A stretch of 64,000 nt of DNA from assembly GCF_036711975.1 (NCBI RefSeq), contig NC_091975.1:1738501-1802500 (forward strand), read 5' to 3'. The DNA comes from Onthophagus taurus (taxonomy: Eukaryota; Arthropoda; Insecta; Coleoptera; Scarabaeidae). A program made the position numbers and the translations under genes. Below, one piece after another: positions 22,326-32,752 of the stretch. The notes beneath the pieces were generated by a model. It was given only the letters and a program-made list of their open reading frames with translations, was not told the origin of the DNA and did no database searches. Position 1 is the stretch's first letter. Each line of letters starts with the position of its first letter.

Positions 22326-24090
22326 TTAGAAAACAAGGAGACAACAAATTGTTTCTTGTTGTTTATGAAACATTCGGGTTTAGCCTTATACGCATTAGTT
22401 CTTTATTAAGAAGAGGCATCTCATATATTATTAACGCATATTTGAAGGCAATTCATTAGATTAGCCAAAATGTTGAAATCATGTCTTCAGACGACTAAAC
22501 CTGAAACTTTTTTCAGTATGATTAATTAGGTTAAAGTAAATCCACCAAAATCATTTCATTTCGGTTACATCTTGAGTAATGGTTATAAATTAATCTTATT
22601 CTCTTTGTTTTATTTTAATAAATTATCCCGTTTTAATCACATTAATAAGTGCCAAAAACGAAACGCGTAATTAAAATCAGTTCATTGTAGCTCCGTTGGA
22701 TTTATTAGTAAATCGGTTTGTTTCTATGTGCTTTGGTGCTGGATTTAATGTCAAGTACACCCTCGGGTTTTCATTCTTTTCCCGGAACTCAGCGCGGTGC
22801 ATGGTCCTTTATGAAAGCAATTAAATCGGTATTCAAGCCGCGCGTTTGTAAAAATAATAAAAAAGAAGAAATTTCGTTGTTGAAATTTAAAGCAGAAGGG
22901 AAAAAGCGCCACCAAGGGAAATCGTTTAATGACGTTTATTTTTTGAAGTGTATGAAAAATTGTTGGGACATGCCTAAAAATGTTTTCTATAACCAGATTC
23001 TTTTCACAAACACGTTTTCTCATCACGGTAGCTTATCTTTTCCTCGTTTAAACGTGCGTAATAAGCCGTAGATTTTCCAAAAACCTGTTAGGAACCCATC
23101 GATTCAACGTCCGGAATGATATTCGAAGGAACCCCTTTAAAGCTTACCTGTTCGCGCCGGTTTGTTACGGCTTGTGTCAGCCGGAGCCGAGCGAAAATTA
23201 CGAAGCCGTAAAATCCGTAACGGAGACGGGCGCGACGTGCGAGTTTCCTTATACCGAACTCACTTTATGACCGGATAAATTTCGAAACGGGGAGCTAACA
23301 GCAAATCATTGGCCAAAAACAAGATTCCAAAGTTTATTTTTAAATAATATATTAAATACAACAACAAAAATTGCCTCCTTTTAAGAAATTTCTAAAAGGG
23401 ATTGCAAAAAAGAAGGTGTTTGTGGTAAACAGTAAATCTAGGACAACTATTAAACCCCCTTTTATACAACTTGTGTGTACACAACCCAGCTTTAAAAAAA
23501 TGTTGCTTTATGACCAACTTGGAAGACAAAAAGGCGTTTTTTAAAGATTAAAAAAAAGTTTTCTTTGCGTGGTTGTAGGATTAGACGTACTTTCCGAAGT
23601 TTTCCGCGCACCTGTAAGGAAAATCTTGCCAACACCTGAGCCTTTTGAATCCCCAGACCCGTCTGGTGGGATTAAAACCTTCAGAGTATTATTTATAAAG
23701 TAAACGAAATTGTCCGGGAGATGAGAAGGAGAACGCTCGTAATCGGCGTTGTAACGTGGATAAACGATTTTGATCGTAAACCTGCCGCGAAAACGGCTAG
23801 GTTCATTTTGTAGAAGACGAGACGATTTCGTAAATTTACTACATTTTAGAGTTCACGGCATCTGTCCCTTGGTAAAAGTGATCGGTGCTTTTATTAAATT
23901 CCTAACATCTAGACAAAAGAGTTAATTATATTTTAATTTAATTGGTTCTTATTAAATATTTTAGTAGCTTACATACATTAACTTGAAAGAGGAAACTTTT
24001 TGCTAAAATTTGATTTCATGTTTAACCCTACAAGAAGATATATTATGTTCTCGTTTGCAACCGATTAAAAATAGCCGACTACTTTACACA
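22326..24090. other. Gene-poor region with a foldback repeat and a possible minus-strand exon
   Basis: A degraded foldback repeat copy lies at about 22365-22520 (cattcgggtttagcc ... gactaaacctgaaac). The 22718-23071 open frame matches nothing known. GC-rich 23090-23280 carries, on the minus strand, a strong donor (cgaacag|gtaagc, exon edge at 23148) behind a tataagg box, so it could be a 5' UTR exon of an unseen minus-strand transcript. The remainder shows nothing recognisable. Confidence 0.35.
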
Positions 24091-24099
24091 GTCAGTGAA

Positions 24100-24480
24100 T
24101 CTTAATAAGAATCAAAAATGCTTTAATTTGATACCAATCATGATATAATGGGGTTAAAAAATAAAAAAGTTTGATTAGAAACTGTCAAATGTTTAATGTT
24201 GACATTTTATATGTTGACATATAACGATTTTTTGATAAACATTGAAATGATATTAATAAGAATCAAAAATGCTTTCATTTGATACCAAACATGACATATT
24301 TGGGTTAAAAAATAAAAAAGTTAGGTTATAAACTGTCAAATGTCAAAATTAAATATAACGATTTTTTGATAAATATTAAAATGATCTTAATAAGAATCAA
24401 AAAAGTTTTCATTTGATACCAAACACGATATGTTTACGTTATAAAATAAAAAGGTTAGGTTATAAACTGTCAAATAATCG
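24100..24480. repeat. Three-copy imperfect tandem repeat
   Basis: The block starting taataagaatcaaaaa and running through tttgataccaa, gttaaaaaataaaaaag and aaactgtcaaatg recurs from 24103, 24254 and 24388. Spacings are 151 and 134 bases, so the copies differ by indels. Confidence 0.7.
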
Positions 24481-25907
24481 CCATTTTTTTTTTTGCTAAA
24501 AATGAAGATATTTCGATAACGGTTGTAGGTAAATAGGTCGAGTTTGGGTTCATTTTAAAGGATTTTTAATTTTCTATCCGTTAATGTTAAAAAAGAACAA
24601 CATTTGGTTTTCTTGACTCACAAATGATTTTCTCTCAAGTCAGTTACGCTCAATTGTGTGATGAAATACTTTGAAACACAATACTTTAAATTGTGTTTTA
24701 ATTGTTATTCAACGCTAAATTGATGTATATTTTTGTTGAACTAAAACTGGAACTAACACTAGACCTAGAACTAGAAACATTCAGGTTTAGCCGTTTTAAG
24801 AGACGTTTACCCTAACGTTTTTGATTCTAGGTCTAGTGTTAGTTCTAGTTTAAGTTGTTATTAATTTTTAAATTGCTGTATAGTTTTATTGAACTAAAAG
24901 TAGAGTGCATTTTCTATTTTCGATCGATATAAAGTGTATATGGGAGCTCTCTCCGTATAGTTATAATGTATGCAAATGTATTGTTAGGTTTAGGAGCCCA
25001 AAGTGTAAGCCAGGTGCTAGTAAAATACCTTAATTGATATTTGGGAGAGTCGCATAACTGTAAAACGTGCCCGAGAGTAGCCCTAAGTTTTCCTCGTGAA
25101 TAATTAAAATAGCGATATAAGTTCGAAGATTAACAAAAAAAAATTATCAACTCTATCTTTGCATATAAAAAAAAATTAATTAAAATGTCAAATTATTTTT
25201 TGTGATCATAAAAATAGATCATATTAATTAATATAAATAGAAGTGTAAGTAGAATTAGATTTTTTTGGTATTTTATTAGAATTGTTCCGTTTTGTTTTTG
25301 TATTAGGTGCTTTAGTATTTTTGTACCTTAACATAGAAGAGTATTAGAAATTAGAGGAGTAATGCCTAAACGAACCTACGAGTAAGTAGATTTACGATTA
25401 TTTTTCCTTAGTTTAAATGTATTTTGAAATGTCCGAAGTAGTAACGGCTTGATGATTTTATTTTATTTATACGAAGAGCGAATTTCTTGCCAAGATCTTA
25501 ACGTTTTTTTTAGTTAATTCCCGTAAACATTCCGAATGGTTTTAAAATTTTTTATCTTGCAAATCCACAGTTTTATTATCAGCTTCGTAGTCAGCTTGGT
25601 ATTAGTCGATTTAAAACTGTATAAATCTTGTAATCTATATTTTTTTAGTCTTACTAAAGATAGATAAAAATATATGTTATTTATTTGGTTTTAATTTTTA
25701 TTTCAATATTGAATCAAGATTTAAAGATTTTAATTTAGAAAAAAATGTTCCAATTTATTCGCATAATATAAATTCTCAAGAAATTTTCTTCTAGAAAGAA
25801 ATTTTTGGGCATATTCCCAAAATCTTAAATATCTAAAATCTTCACCAAATTCCAAAAACCGCTTAAAAATGGTTATATACCTGATAATCGTCAGAACATT
25901 TTATAAA
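24481..25907. other. AT-rich region with one foldback repeat
   Basis: A clear copy of the dispersed foldback family lies at about 24690-24900 (acactagacctagaactag, cattcaggtttagccg, gattctaggtctagtg). The rest is AT-rich with no open frame of note. The last few hundred bases lead into the satellite array. Confidence 0.45.
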
Positions 25908-27763
25908 TCAAAAATAACACGAAACCAAGACAAAAAATCATATCGGCTGTATTTTTAAGAATCATGATATGATATGTATGTTAAATTGAAGCTTAAAGGT
26001 TTTAGTTTATGATATGATATAAAAATTATATGATAATATTATTAAAATTTCGAGGAAAAAGTTATTAAACAAGAAATCGTCAAATTTATAAATCAAAAAT
26101 AATACGAAATTTCCAAAAATCATATCGACTGTAATTTTTAGAATCATGATATGATATGTATGTTAAATTGTAGCTTAAAGTTTCTAGTTTATGATATGAT
26201 ATAAAAATTATATGATAATATTATTAAAATTTCGAGGAAAAAGTTATTAAACAAGAAATCGTCAAATTTATAAATCAAAAATTATACGAAATTTCCAAAA
26301 ATCATATCGACTGTAATTTTTAGAATCATGATATGATATGTATGTTAAATTGAAGCTTAAAGGTTCGAGTTTATGATATGATATAAAAATTATATGATAA
26401 TATTATTAAAATTTCGAGGAAAAAGTTATTAAACAAGAAATCGTCAAATTTATAAATCAAAAATAATACGAAATTTCCAAAAATCATATCGACTGTAATT
26501 ATTAGAATCATGATATGATATGTATGTTAAATTGAAGCTTAAAGGTTCTAGTTTATGATATGATATAAAAATTATATGATAATATTATTAAAATTTCGAG
26601 GAAAAAGTTATTAAACAAGAAATCGTCAAATTTATAAATCAAAAATAATACGAAATTTCCAAAAATCATATCAACTGTAATTTTTAGAATCATGATATGA
26701 TATGTATGTTAAATTGAAGCTTAAAGGTTCTAGTTTATGATATGATATAAAAATTATATGATAATATTATTAAAATTTCGAGGAAAAAGTTATTAAACAA
26801 GAAATCGTCAAATTTATAAATCAAAAATAATACGAAATTTCCAAAAATCATATCGACTGTAATTTTTAGAATCATGATATGATATGTATGTTAAATTGAA
26901 GCTTAAAGGTTCTAGTTTATGATATGATATAAAAATTATATGATAATATTATTAAAATTTCGAGGAAAAAGTTATTAAACAAGAAATCGTCAAATTTATA
27001 AATCAAAAATAATACGAAATTTCCAAAAATCATATCGACTGTAATTATTAGAATCATTATATGATATGTATGTTAAATTGAAGCTTAAAGGTTCTAGTTT
27101 ATGATATGATATAAAAATTACATGATAATATTATTAAAATTTCGAGGAAAAAGTTATTAAACAAGAAATCGTCAAATTTATAAATCAAAAATAATACGAA
27201 ATTTCCAAAAATCATATCAACTGTAATTTTTAGAATCATGATATGATATGTATGTTAAATTGTAGCTTAAAGGTTCTAGTTTATGATATGATATAAAAAT
27301 TATATGATAACATTATTAAAATTTCGAGGAAAAAGTTATTAAACAAGAAATCGTCAAATTTATAAATCAAAAATAATACGAAATTTCCAAAAATCATATC
27401 AACTGTAATTTTTAGAATCATGATATGATATGTATGTTAAATTGAAGCTTAAAAATTCTAGTTTATGATATGATATAAAAATTATATGATAACATTATTA
27501 AAATTTCGAGGAAAAAGTTATTAAACAAGAAATCGTCAAATTTATAAATCAAAAATAATACGAAATTTCCAAAAATCATATCAACTGTAATTTTTAGAAT
27601 CATGATATGATATGTATGTTAAATTGTAGCTTAAAGGTTCTAGTTTATGATATGATATAAAAATTATATGATAACATTATTAAAATTTCGAGGAAAAAGT
27701 TATTAAACAAGAAATCGTCAAATTTATAAATCAAAAATAATACGAAATTTCCAAAAATCATAT
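25908..27763. repeat. Satellite array, 182-bp unit, about 10 copies
   Basis: The marker tcgtcaaatttataaatc starts at 26077, 26259, 26441, 26623, 26805, 26987, 27169, 27351, 27533 and 27715: exactly 182 bases apart each time, with only point differences between copies. The unit is very AT-rich and contains the self-complementary string atcatgatatgatat. The period matches a nucleosome repeat, as in many beetle satellites. The first copy (25908-26076) is the most diverged. Confidence 0.95.
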
Positions 27764-28647
27764 TAGTAGATTGTGCTAACCATCTTTGGAATCAAAGAGC
27801 CAAGCCGAGGTTGCCTGCGGCTGAGGCACTATAATTTATATCATATAAATTCAAATCCCTATAATATACGTATAGCAATGCTCCGACTTAATCACAAGAA
27901 ATAATAGAGTCAAGAAATTAAGCCGAGGTCGCTTGCGGCCGAGGCAGTAGATTGTGCTAACCATCTTTGGAATCAAAGGGCCAAGCCGAGGTTGCCTGCG
28001 GCTGAGGCACTACAATTTATATCATATAAATTCAAATCCCTATAATATACATATAGCAATGCTCCGACTTAATTACAAAAAATAATAGAGTCAAGGAACT
28101 AAGCCGAAGTCGCTTGCGGCCGCGTCAGTAGATTGTGCTAACCATCTTTAGAATCAAAAGGCCAAGCCGAGGTTGCCTGCGGCTGAGGCACTACAATTTA
28201 TATCATATAAATTCAAATCCCTATAATATACATATAGCAATGCTCCGACTTAATCACAAGAAATAATAGAGTCAAGAAACTAAGCCGAGGTCGCTTGCGG
28301 CCGAGGCAGTAGATTGTGCTAACCATCTTTGGAATCAAGGAGCCAAACCGAAGTCGCTTGCGGCCGAGGCAGTAGATTGTGCTAACCATCTTTGGAATCA
28401 CAGGGCCAAGCCGAGGTTGCCTGCGGCTGAGGCACTACAATTTATATCATATAAATTCAAATCCCTATCATATACATATAGCAATGCTCCGACTTAATTA
28501 CAAGAAATAATAGAGTCAAGGAACTAAGCCGAGGTCGCTTACGGCCGAGGCAGTAGATTGTGCTAACCATCTTTGGAATCAAAGGGCCAAGCCGAGGTTG
28601 CCTGCGGCTGAGGCACTACAATTTATATCATATAAATTCAAATCTTA
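27764..28647. repeat. Second satellite array, 181-bp unit, embedded in the first
   Basis: The marker agtagattgtgctaacc starts at 27765, 27946, 28127, 28308, 28371 and 28552: spacing 181 except for one 63-base short unit. Each full unit carries two related GC-rich motifs (gccgaggttgcctgcggc and gccgaggtcgcttgcggc) in an otherwise AT-rich sequence with atttatatcatataaat. The sequence is unrelated to the flanking 182-bp unit, yet the period is nearly the same. Confidence 0.93.
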
Positions 28648-28900
28648 TTAAAATTTCGAGGAATAAGTTATTAAACAAGAATACGTCAAATTTATAAATC
28701 AAAAATAATACGAAATTTCCAAAAATCATATCGACTGTAATTTTTAGAATTATGATATGATATGATATGTATGTTAAATTGTAGCTTAAAGTTTCTAGTT
28801 TATGATATAATAAAACAATTATATGATAACATTATTAAAATTTCTAGGAGAAAGTTATTAAAGAAATCGTTAAATTCATAAATCAAAAATAATATGAAAT
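28648..28900. repeat. Resumed, diverged 182-bp satellite
   Basis: About 1.4 copies of the 182-bp unit return here (ttattaaaatttcgagg, catatcgactgtaattttt). They are more diverged, with an extra gatat and small deletions, as expected at an array edge. Confidence 0.85.
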
Positions 28901-31900
28901 TAACACTAGACGTAGAACTAGAATGATCTAGATTTAGCCGTCTTTAGAAAAGTGCGGCTAAACCCGAATGTTTCTAGTTCTAGATCTAGTGTTAGTTTTA
29001 GTGCTAATGTTAGCTCTAGTTTTAGTTGTTATTCAGTTTTAAATTGTTATAGTTTAAAACATAGTTTTCACTGTTATTCAACGCTAGATCATAATTTTAA
29101 TTGAACTAAAAGGAGAACTAACACTACACCTAAAACTGGAAACATTTGGGAAACATTCTTAAATTGAAAACAGTATGGTACAGAAGGTAATAGTCCAGTT
29201 GGTATAGTTAGGTAATAGTAAGCAGTGATGAACTTGAAATATCACTTACTACTTACCACTTACGTTTTCATTAGGCGAGTTCACAAGATAGTACTCTACC
29301 ACTAATTCTATTAATAAGAATTCGGCTTTAGTGTTAGTTCTAGTGCTAGTGTTAGGAATATTATTAATATAACTGATGATAATTGTTGGTAAAACATTTT
29401 TGAATATGAAATTATAAAATTATTACAATTACAAAATATAAATATGACTTTTTTAAAAATCAATTCTTCACGTTTCCATTTGATTTACGTCTTGTCTTTT
29501 CGGTTCTTTGTCGGTTCAATTTTTACATCTATATGGTCGTTTCGGCATCGGCTGCGCGCTACACTTTCTCCCCACCGCGTTCGTTGGGTTCGCGCCGGGC
29601 ACCGTCACCGTCGCCGACACCGGACGACCACACTCCGCGTTGACCCTCCGAAAGAGGCATACCCCGTACCCGCACCTCGCGTTTTGTGCAAACGACACAC
29701 CGCGTTTTCGCCTTCGTATCTCCAACCAAACGGGATTTTTATCACGTGCTTTTCTTCCAACGAACAAAATAGTAACAATCAAAATAAACCAAATTTAATG
29801 ACTTGATACATTTTAATCGAAATATATTAAACGGTGATTTTTTCTTCTTTATAACGAAGAGTTTCGAAGACTTTATGACTTTTGTTGTTGAATAAGGTGG
29901 TGTTTTAAATAAGTGATTAAAAATAAATAAATAAAAAGAAGGAAGGTGATTTTTTTTTCGACTAGGAGGGAAAGTAAACTTTTTTTGAGTTATTATTATT
30001 TTTAACAAGTTTGAATAAGGTAAGATTATAAAAAGAATTAACTTTGATTTTATGATTATTATTAATTAAGTTTTATGCGCGATTTTATGGATTATTCTCC
30101 GTTTGTGTTTATGGTTGTTTTTAGTTTTCATTTCGAGGTGGTTGTTTTCGGAAATGTGGAGTCCCCGGCGGTATCGATTTGCGTCGGTGGCGGTCTGCGA
30201 ATTCGCGGTCGTCTTCTTCTTGAGCTTCTCATCATTTTCGATGGCTTTGTTTGTCATTAAAACGATCTTTTCTTTTATTCACTATTAGAAAGACGTCAAA
30301 TTCTCTTCCTTTTGATGTCGTGATGTTACGTAAATTTCGTTGTTCTTGTTTTATTAGAGGCTAGAATGAGAAAACCGCTCTCTTTACCGTCCCGGAGACC
30401 CCGGATTTATAAAACACGTAACAACCGATTAGAAAGCATTGCTTTCCGGTCAATAGCAACTGGTCCATTGCCAGATTACTCTTAATAATTATAAATAAAA
30501 TCATTTTTATTTTATAATCCCATCATTAACGATTTAAGTAATTTAAACGAAATTCTGTTTACAAATTCGAATTGAATAAACTGAATTCGGTCGATTCACA
30601 ACCGAAGTTTATTTGTTGATTTTACTTTTTTTTCTTGAATGGGTAAAAATGAAAACGTAGAAAGGTTTCACACTAAATAGTTTATTTAACGTTTTTTTTA
30701 TCGTTCCAAGTATCGAAACGTTGAAAGTGGAGTTATGAAATTCGATTTGACCCAGTAAAAAAAATTAGCTCGCCTAAAATTAATCTTCGACGTTAATGAT
30801 TAATATTTTTCAATTCGGCCGACTTTGAGTTGTTTTTAAATAGAGTCTCTAAATTTAACTTGGGTCCATTAAGAAATCATCAAATAAAAACGAATTAAGG
30901 GTATCTTGGAGGCCGTTTAAAAATCCTTTGCGTTTTCATTGTGGTAACGAATTCCTTTAAAAATCGGTCTTGTCCTTTTCCCTCCAGTTCTGTTTTTAAC
31001 CGGCTTTAGTTAAGTGTCCGTCGTCGTCGTCCCCGTCGGGGCCAAAGAAAGCAAAAACCGAAGCAGTGCATCGTCTCTTGGGCGTTTATGGCCGGAGCCG
31101 TCGCAAACCACAAGGCCAACAACTTCCTGGCGCAGACCGCGGAACCAGTTCTGTATTGTTCTTTTCTGCATGAGAACGGCTTCGTGGTCACCACCTCCTC
31201 CTCCTTCACCTCTTCTTCTCTTTAGGGTTACTGGACTCATCATTTTTACTATATCTTCTAAGGGAAAAATTGATGTTTAAAAATTTAATATCTTTTTGAA
31301 ACATCCCTCATTTATACAGAAAGGTATGTACTTCATTATAAAGAAAGTCGTACTTGAAAATTTTAATTCGTTCTTGAGATAATAATTTTTGAACTTGATC
31401 AAAATTTTGATGTTACTTGTAGAAAGAAAAGGTGTCATGAGTATCAAATATGGAGAAGTGAAATGACTTACAAAAGATAATGTAAATAGAAGCCAAATAA
31501 AGAAGTTTTTGGATTTAGCCATTTTTTTAGATGATAACAATTATCAGCGGATATTTCATGGGCAAATGAAGAAGAAAATATTATGATCTTAAGCAAAATA
31601 TTGTGGCAGAAGAAAGCATCAGAAGGAGAAGCAAAAAAAATAGATAGAAATAACATCATTGGCATGACAACCCTTTGTGAGTCTTTGCTTATTCCAAGAT
31701 CCTCTTCCATTCCAACCTATTACGTGTTCTGTTACGATAATTAGTTATGCTTAGGGTTCTGATATCTTTCTCCACCTCGTCCAGATCTTGCGATTATATC
31801 TACGTCGTCTGCAATAGCCAATATTTGTAGACTCTTGCTCATGATTGAGCTCTTGATGTTTATATCTGCTTCTCTTACATCCTTCTCAAAGGTGATGTTG

Positions 31901-32641
31901 AAAAGTATGCATGACAGTGCATCTCCCTGTCGTAGACTTCTTCCTACTGCAATACTCCAGAGAACGAGTATTAGACACTCTATCAGAAAATGGGAACACA
32001 TCAACTTTTTGCCATCAGCTCTTCAAGGTCCCAAAGTTACCTGGTTAAAATACATAAAATCAATCGTTTTTGTAAGGTTATGAATCTTCGCCACATAAAA
32101 AGTGTTCTCCTTGTTATTAACTTTAAATCTTGTGTCGGAATGGCTCTGAATTTGCTTAAAATTTATTTTTGTTGATCATAAAAAGATCTAGATCTAAAAA
32201 AGGTGATTTTTTTCCAAAAATGATTCATCCTCGTTTTAACCCTCTTTCAATTTCTTCAATGAGTTTTTCACCCTCCCAAGGAGGGATACCTTTTCTGCTA
32301 CTAATTTCATTCTCGAAATCAATCCCCACCAATTCGTAGAAAAAGAGTAAGAATCCTATTGTTGGGGACGATTGCCACTTTGATTTGTAACGTTGAGAAG
32401 AGGGTGTTGAAAGAAAATTGGTTTAATCTACGCAAAATTTTAATCAACAATAAATGTACATAGGTGGTAATAAAATAATCTAAGAAAGTTAAATCGTCAC
32501 TCTCTTTCTGTATCTGGGAATTAGTGCGTGACCATTCTTCAAAACTTTCTCCTTTTGTGTTTATTTCCTATCTCGAGTTAAAAAACTGAAATTATTGTTT
32601 AATTTTTGTGAATTTGAATTTAATTTTTCGGGTTTTTTCAG
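28901..32641. other. Region 5' of Rbp6: repeats, GC-rich islands, TE relics
   Basis: Foldback repeat copies lie at 28905-29155 and about 29330-29360. GC-rich islands at about 29520-29760 and 31010-31210 carry overlapping open frames on both strands with no known motifs; they could be promoters or 5' UTR exons of Rbp6. TE relics lie at 31560-32004. A pyrimidine-rich acceptor at 32628-32641 precedes the candidate exon at 32642. Confidence 0.4.
31577..32004 (-). pseudogene. Reverse transcriptase relic
   Basis: A minus-strand frame (32004-31741) has LRQGDALSCILFN and then LQILAIADDVDIIARS. These are the palm motifs of a non-LTR reverse transcriptase, with IADD in place of YADD. The 31577-31646 part (ttctgccacaatattttgct on the minus strand) recurs inverted at about 34621-34692, so both derive from one element family. 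It is fragmentary and non-functional. Confidence 0.6.
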
Positions 32642-32752
32642 GTCATCATCATCACACAACAATATCATCATCATCACCATCAACAACGCAATCCATAAAA
32701 CACACACAGCATCAATGGCCGTTACCGTGTACCCAAACATGGAATTAAAGTG
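32642..32752 (+). other. Rbp6: Candidate alternative first coding exon of Rbp6
   Basis: A 3' splice site (gggttttttcag) precedes a short exon with ATG at 32715 in a good context (catcaATGG), coding MAVTVYPNMELK plus two bases, then a donor gtaaga at 32753. It ends in phase 2, the phase needed by the Rbp6 exon at 43335; joined, codon 13 would be TGT. The upstream acceptor implies at least one more 5' UTR exon. Function inferred from phase and strand only. Confidence 0.4.

Noticed and set aside
22718-23071. 117-aa plus-strand ORF
   Set aside because: No motif, an opposing ORF on the minus strand, and no splice or promoter context. Kept only as part of the region note.
28213-28401. 62-aa minus-strand ORF with an internal repeat
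   Set aside because: It is a reading of the 181-bp satellite unit and its short unit; the repeat in the protein is the DNA repeat.
27764-28647. Regular repeats with GC-rich dyads, superficially like a CRISPR array
   Set aside because: Units are whole 181-bp monomers with no variable spacers, in a eukaryotic satellite context.
29508-29806. Overlapping ORFs of 88-120 aa on both strands
   Set aside because: They arise because the segment is GC-rich and so stop-poor on all frames. No domain or codon signal supports any of them.
31006-31280. Several overlapping arginine/threonine-rich ORFs
   Set aside because: Same effect of a GC-rich island; composition follows the DNA and no family is recognised.
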